A stretch of 64,000 nt of DNA. It comes from Planomonospora_B alba. Lineage in GTDB: Bacteria; Actinomycetota; Actinomycetes; Streptosporangiales; Streptosporangiaceae. The notes below the pieces were generated by a model that saw only the letters and a program-made list of their open reading frames with translations, ran no database searches and was not told the DNA's origin. The position numbers were made by a program, and so were the translations under genes. How positions within the stretch are numbered: position 1 is the stretch's first letter; each line of letters opens with the position of its first letter. Location of the stretch: contig NZ_BAAAUT010000034.1 in assembly GCF_039534085.1 (NCBI RefSeq), positions 23,031-87,030 on the forward strand, given 5' to 3'. This document shows positions 60,566 to 64,000 of this stretch, in pieces.

Positions 60566-61312
60566 TCAGAGCTGGGTTTCGCCGCCATCCACAGCCAGCT
60601 CGACGCCGGTGGTGTACGTGGCATCGAAGGCGAGGAATGCGGCCGCCGTGGCGAACTCTTCGACGGTGCCGTAGCGCTTCATAGGGTTGCTCGCGGTCCG
60701 CTCCGCCCTGAACTGGTCAGCGGCCTCTTTGGACAAGTTCATCGTTTCCAGAATCCCCGAGTCGATGGGACCCGGGCTGATCGCATTGACACGGATCCCC
60801 CGCGGAAGCAGCTCCCGGGAGAAGGAGCGGGCCATCGAGCGCAGCGCCGCCTTGCTGGCCGCATAGACGCTGGTGTCCACCATGCCGATGACGTTCGCGA
60901 TCGAGGTGGTGAGGACGATGCCGGCGTTCGCGCTCAGCAGCGGAGCGAGCTTCTGCACAGTGAAGAAGGCGCCCTTGACGTTGATCGCGAACAGCTCGTC
61001 GTACACGTCCTCGGTCGTCGACTCGAGGGGCGTGAGGGGTGAGATGCCGGCGTTGACGAACAAAGCCTCGATCGAGCCGAGCTCGCTCTTTACACGGCCG
61101 ACGAGCATATCCAGGTCGGACAGTGAGGACACATCCGCCCGGACAGCCACGGCATTCTCGCCGAGCCGCTCGCGTGCCGCGTCGAGCTTGGCCTGAGAAC
61201 GGCCGGTGATCACCACGCGGGCTCCGCCTTGCACCAGCAGCTCCGCCAGCGCGAGCCCCATGCCGCTGCTGCCACCCGTGATCACCACATTCTTGTCGCT
61301 GTACTTACCCAT
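60566..61312 (-). CDS. Short-chain dehydrogenase/reductase
   Basis: 248 aa from the ATG at 61312. TGGSSGMGLALAELL, NAGI, Ser137 (LTTSIAN), Tyr150-x3-Lys154 (VYAASKAAL) all intact. Third gene of an SDR-AKR-SDR operon, 69 bp after the aldo-keto reductase. The IS5 element inserted exactly at its stop codon, leaving the protein whole. Substrate unknown. Confidence 0.9.
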   Translation of the reverse strand: MGKYSDKNVVITGGSSGMGLALAELLVQGGARVVITGRSQAKLDAARERLGENAVAVRADVSSLSDLDMLVGRVKSELGSIEALFVNAGISPLTPLESTTEDVYDELFAINVKGAFFTVQKLAPLLSANAGIVLTTSIANVIGMVDTSVYAASKAALRSMARSFSRELLPRGIRVNAISPGPIDSGILETMNLSKEAADQFRAERTASNPMKRYGTVEEFATAAAFLAFDATYTTGVELAVDGGETQL

Positions 61313-61381
61313 ACCGAGGTTGCTCCGTTCCATCATTAAAAACATGTCGATATATCTGGATGTCGCCATTCAGGAAGCGAA

Positions 61382-62452
61382 TCAGCCGAGGGTTTCGATC
61401 TTCATGTCGCCTGTGGTGACCGTGCGGATGTGATCGCTGGCGAGCAGGCCGTGCGGATTGCCGAGGTCGACGGAGCTGACCTCGTCGAGGCGGGCCAGCT
61501 GGGAAGGAGTGAGGTCGACCTGCAGGGCACCCAGGTTGTCCTCCAGCTGCGCGATGGTGCGGGCGCCGATGATGGGTGCCGTCACACCCGGGGCGTTCAG
61601 GGTCCAGGCCAGTGCGACCTGGGCGGGTGTGCGGCCTAGCTCCGAGGCCACCTCCTTCACCACATCGGCAATGGCGAGGTTGCGGTCGGTGACCCATCCC
61701 AGGGCGACGTTCAGGCTCTTGCGGCTGCTGGCGGTTTCGCCGACAACGGAGCCCGCCTGGTTCCGGTCCTCCCGGCTGTACTTGCCGGTGAGCACCCCGC
61801 CGCCCAATGGGGAGAAGGGGACCACGCCGAGTCCCATCTCGCGTGCCATCGGGATCAGGTCACGCTCCGCGGTGCGCTCGATCAGGCTGTACTCGGTCTC
61901 CAGTGCGACCAGTGGTGACCAGCCGCGCAGGTCGGCGATCGCCTGCATGCGCGACACCTGCCAGGCCGGGGCGCTGGAGATCGCCACGTACAGCACCTTG
62001 CTCTGCCTCACCAGGTCGTCCAGGCCCCGCAGGATCTCCTCCACCGGCGTCCTGAAGTCCCATACGTTCACGTAGAGCAGATCGATGTAGTCGGTGTTCA
62101 ACTGCCGCAGACTGGCTTCCACCGACGCCAGCATGCTCTTGCGGTGGGTACCCCCGGAATTCGGGTCACCGGGCTGACGCAGCGTCGAGTACTTCGTCGC
62201 CAGCACCATCTTGTCGCGGTTGGTGCGGGCGAATTCGCCGAGCAGTCGCTCGGAGGTGCCGTTGGTGTAGGTGCTGGCGGTGTCGAAGAAGTTGCCGCCG
62301 AGCTCGGTGTAGCGGTCGAAGAGCTTGCGCGCCTCGTCGCGCTCGGCGCCCCAGCCCCACTCGGTGCCGAAGGTCGCCGTGCCCAGCGCCAGCGGTGAGA
62401 CCCGGAGTCCGGAACGGCCCAGCAGCCGATAGGTGTCGAGAGTGAGTGCCAT
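61382..62452 (-). CDS. Aldo/keto reductase with Asn for catalytic His
   Basis: 356 aa from the ATG at 62452 (CAGGAGAACACG upstream). AKR barrel: Asp57 and Tyr62 (FFDTASTYTNGTS), Lys87 (ATKYST), then YIDLLYVNVWDF where the fourth active-site residue, normally His, is Asn129. NADPH-binding end present (PIIGARTIAQLEDN). Some AKR groups tolerate this change. Middle gene of the operon. Confidence 0.88.
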   Translation of the reverse strand: MALTLDTYRLLGRSGLRVSPLALGTATFGTEWGWGAERDEARKLFDRYTELGGNFFDTASTYTNGTSERLLGEFARTNRDKMVLATKYSTLRQPGDPNSGGTHRKSMLASVEASLRQLNTDYIDLLYVNVWDFRTPVEEILRGLDDLVRQSKVLYVAISSAPAWQVSRMQAIADLRGWSPLVALETEYSLIERTAERDLIPMAREMGLGVVPFSPLGGGVLTGKYSREDRNQAGSVVGETASSRKSLNVALGWVTDRNLAIADVVKEVASELGRTPAQVALAWTLNAPGVTAPIIGARTIAQLEDNLGALQVDLTPSQLARLDEVSSVDLGNPHGLLASDHIRTVTTGDMKIETLG

Positions 62453-62521
62453 CGTGTTCTCCTGTGAGGTGCGGTTCGTGGCGTTCGAGAGGTGCGGATT
62501 GGTGGTCGACTCGCCCGGGTT

Positions 62522-63247
62522 TCAGACGCCGAGCCCGTAGCCGCCGGCCACGGTGATGTCCTGGCCGGTGATGTAGCCGGCGGCGTCCGAGGCGAGGAAG
62601 GCGACTGCTTCCGCGACCTCCTGGCTGGTTCCGAAGCGCTTGAAGGGGATCTTCGAGCGCATGGCGTCCCGGCCGCTCTCGGGCACCCCCAGCTTGTCGA
62701 GCAGCGGGGTGTCGGTGGCCCCGGGGCTCACGGCGTTGACGCGAATCCTGCGCGGGGCCAGTTCGAGCGCGAGGGAGGGCAGCATGGCCAGCAGCGCGCC
62801 GCGTGTCGCCGCCCCCACCGTGGCGCCAGGGGCGCCGCGACGGGATCCGATGCCGACGGTCAGCACGATCGAGCCGCCGTCGTTCATGAGGGGAAGGGCC
62901 TTTTGGAGGGTGAAGTACTGGCCCTTGAAGTTGAGGTCGGCGTGCTCGTCGAACGATTCCTCCGTCACCTCGGCAACCGGTGCCGGACGGAAGATCCCGG
63001 CGTTGAGGAAGAGCAGGTCCAACGATCCGAACCGCGCCGCCACCGCCGACATCAGGGCGTCGGTGTCGGAGAGCACGCGCCCGTCGGATCGGACGACGAG
63101 CACGTCACCGGGGAGCTCGGACTGCGCCCGCGCGAGGGATTCGGGATTCTGTCCGGTGACCGCGACCTGGTAGCCGCGGGCGTGCAGCAGCTCGGCCGTC
63201 GCTCTGCCGATCCCGGTCGTCCCTCCGGTGATGACCGCTGTAGGCAT
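62522..63247 (-). CDS. SDR-fold protein lacking the catalytic Tyr and Lys
   Basis: 241 aa from the ATG at 63247 (AAAGG upstream). Cofactor motif TGGTTGIGRATAELL and NAGI are intact, and the C-terminus is normal (GYITGQDITVAGGYG). The active-site stretch reads VGIGSRRGAPGATVGAATRG: Ser to Gly, Tyr to Gly145, Lys to Arg149. The protein probably binds NAD(P) but should not catalyse SDR chemistry. It is first in the operon, divergent from TetR, and could be a redox sensor or subunit. Confidence 0.85.
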   Translation of the reverse strand: MPTAVITGGTTGIGRATAELLHARGYQVAVTGQNPESLARAQSELPGDVLVVRSDGRVLSDTDALMSAVAARFGSLDLLFLNAGIFRPAPVAEVTEESFDEHADLNFKGQYFTLQKALPLMNDGGSIVLTVGIGSRRGAPGATVGAATRGALLAMLPSLALELAPRRIRVNAVSPGATDTPLLDKLGVPESGRDAMRSKIPFKRFGTSQEVAEAVAFLASDAAGYITGQDITVAGGYGLGV

Positions 63248-63292
63248 GGCAAACCTTTCGTCGCTGAAGCGATGGGTGAGACCACCCGTAAC

Positions 63293-63342
63293 CGGGGAAC
63301 TCCCCGTTTGTCTCACTGTACACTGAACCGGGGACATCCCCG
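63293..63342. promoter_or_regulatory. Duplicated TetR operator and overlapping divergent promoters
   Basis: CGGGGA-AC-TCCCCG (63293-63306) and CGGGGA-CA-TCCCCG (63329-63342), 36 bp apart. Between them lie overlapping -10 boxes: TACACT rightward (63319-63324) and TACAGT leftward (63320-63315). This fits a TetR switch controlling both its own gene and the SDR operon. Confidence 0.72.
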
Positions 63343-63385
63343 AATCGTTCCCGAGCCTCATCCGACACTTACGATCACGAAGGTC

Positions 63386-63949
63386 ATGACACCTCCACGT
63401 AGCACCCGGCGCGCCGACGCGCAGCGCAACCGCGAGCAGCTGATCGCCACGGCCGCCGAAGCCTTCGCCTCCGGACGCCCGATCTCGCTGGACGCGATCG
63501 CCAAACGCGCGGGAGTGGGGAACGCCACCCTGTACCGGCACTTCCCCACCCGAGAGGATCTGGTCGAAGAGGTCTACCGGGACCAGATCCGTCCCTTGCG
63601 CGAAGACGCGCACACCCTGCTGGCTACCAAGCCGCCCGCACAGGCCCTCCACGCGTGGATGCTCCGATTCGCCGACTGGGCCAGCGAACGACGCGGCATC
63701 TGCGAGGCCCTGGTCGCCATGAGCGCTTCCGGCCGCTTCGGCACCGGACCGGTCTGCGACGAGGTCCAGCAAATCCTGGCGATGGTGCTCGAGGCCGGCG
63801 CCACGGCAGGAGAACTGCGCAGCGACATCGACCCGGTCGAGGTAGGCGGCATCCTCGCCGGTTTGCTCTCCGTGGCCGGCGCACCCGAGCAGCGCCCCCA
63901 ACTGAACCGCATGCTGGACATCGTCGTCGACGGACTCAGGCCCCGCTAG
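63386..63949 (+). CDS. TetR-family regulator
   Basis: 187 aa. HTH: REQLIATAAEAFASGRPISL, DAIAKRAGVGNATLYRHFPT. The C-domain matches the TetR_C_33-like group (ALHAWMLRFADWASERRGIC). GAAGG lies close before the ATG at 63386. Divergent from the SDR-AKR-SDR operon, with the paired palindromes between. Confidence 0.92.
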   Translation: MTPPRSTRRADAQRNREQLIATAAEAFASGRPISLDAIAKRAGVGNATLYRHFPTREDLVEEVYRDQIRPLREDAHTLLATKPPAQALHAWMLRFADWASERRGICEALVAMSASGRFGTGPVCDEVQQILAMVLEAGATAGELRSDIDPVEVGGILAGLLSVAGAPEQRPQLNRMLDIVVDGLRPR

Positions 63950-63999
63950 GCCGTGTCTGACAATTCCGCGTGGCGGAGCCAGAGCATCAAGAACGCGAT
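63946..63999 (-). other. Possible transposase C-terminus at the window edge
   Basis: The minus strand from 63999 reads IAFLMLWLRHAELSDTA and a TAG at 63946. The plus strand there, GGCCGTGTCTGACAATTC, resembles an insertion-sequence end. Too short to assign firmly. Confidence 0.25.
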
Positions 64000-64000
64000 G

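Larger units (their letters stand above)
59110..60566. mobile_element. IS5-type insertion sequence with accessory gene
   Basis: 23-bp ends: AGAGGGCGGTTCGCGAG... at 59110-59132 and its inverted copy at 60544-60566, 21 of 23 identical. Contents are the transposase 59631-60464 and the coupled accessory gene 59188-59634. Outside, TTA (59108-59110) and TCA (60566-60568) are the nearest to a TNA duplication. The right end touches the stop codon of the SDR at 60566. Confidence 0.78.

Noticed and set aside
59108..60568. Exact target-site duplication around the IS5-type element
   Set aside because: Flanks are TTA and TCA, not identical; no longer duplication was found.
1..64000. CRISPR arrays, rRNA and tRNA genes, replication origins
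   Set aside because: No regularly spaced repeats, no cloverleaf or rRNA-like sequence and no origin-type repeat clusters were seen on reading.

Overview
The window is high-GC (about 70 percent), GC3-biased DNA of a filamentous actinomycete type. The evidence is start-codon use (many GTG and TTG), Ltp2/DUF35, KshA/KshB and Hsa proteins, LacI-controlled intracellular glycosidases and NarL-type two-component genes. The genus cannot be fixed from the sequence; a Streptosporangiales-like soil actinomycete is my inference.

Positions 1-28300 form a steroid-type catabolic island. It encodes both subunits of 3-ketosteroid 9-alpha-hydroxylase (kshA 18558-19727, kshB 2399-3505), a KstD-type dehydrogenase (25858-27399) plus a second FAD enzyme (808-2259), and a complete set for opening and degrading the A/B rings: HsaA, HsaB, HsaC, HsaD, HsaE, HsaF and HsaG homologues. 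Acyl-CoA side-chain enzymes accompany them: two acyl-CoA dehydrogenases, an Ltp2/DUF35 retro-aldolase pair, a double CaiB CoA-transferase, SDRs and amidohydrolases. One run from kshA to a 70-aa protein (19727 down to 9635) is a tightly coupled operon with repeated 4-bp ATGA overlaps. Regulators are a MarR, a tandem double-MarR and an IclR; no KstR-like gene is present. At least six promoters share a 15-bp palindrome, TCCCGSTSASCGGGA or near it, usually 28-29 bp upstream of a CCTATCGT or GCTACCGT -10 element, so the island looks like one regulon with an activator-type geometry. Oddities are a DegT-fold protein with His in place of the PLP lysine and an in-frame enoyl-CoA hydratase/SDR chimera.

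Positions 28400-53000 form a glycoside-use island: GH78 alpha-L-rhamnosidase, GH43, MFS transporter, two GH1, an ABC sugar importer with a TetR regulator, a secreted divergent GH10, two GH3, an SDR, a GH2 beta-galactosidase and a LacI repressor. Two divergent promoter regions (32536-32621 and 46590-46674) carry the same 30-bp double operator in opposite orientation, each half overlapping a -35 box; a third such operator precedes lacI.

Positions 53025-57233 hold a NarL-type histidine kinase/regulator pair and an MMPL exporter. Positions 57447-60566 are a mobile-element block: an IS3 remnant, a frameshifted IS256-type element and an intact-looking IS5-type element with a coupled accessory gene. 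Positions 60566-63949 hold an SDR/aldo-keto reductase/SDR operon, divergent from a TetR gene with a duplicated palindromic operator.

Together the first two islands could let the cell strip sugars (rhamnose, xylose or arabinose, glucose, galactose) from a steroid- or triterpenoid-like glycoside and then degrade the aglycone. This is an inference from neighbourhood only; the two islands use different operators.
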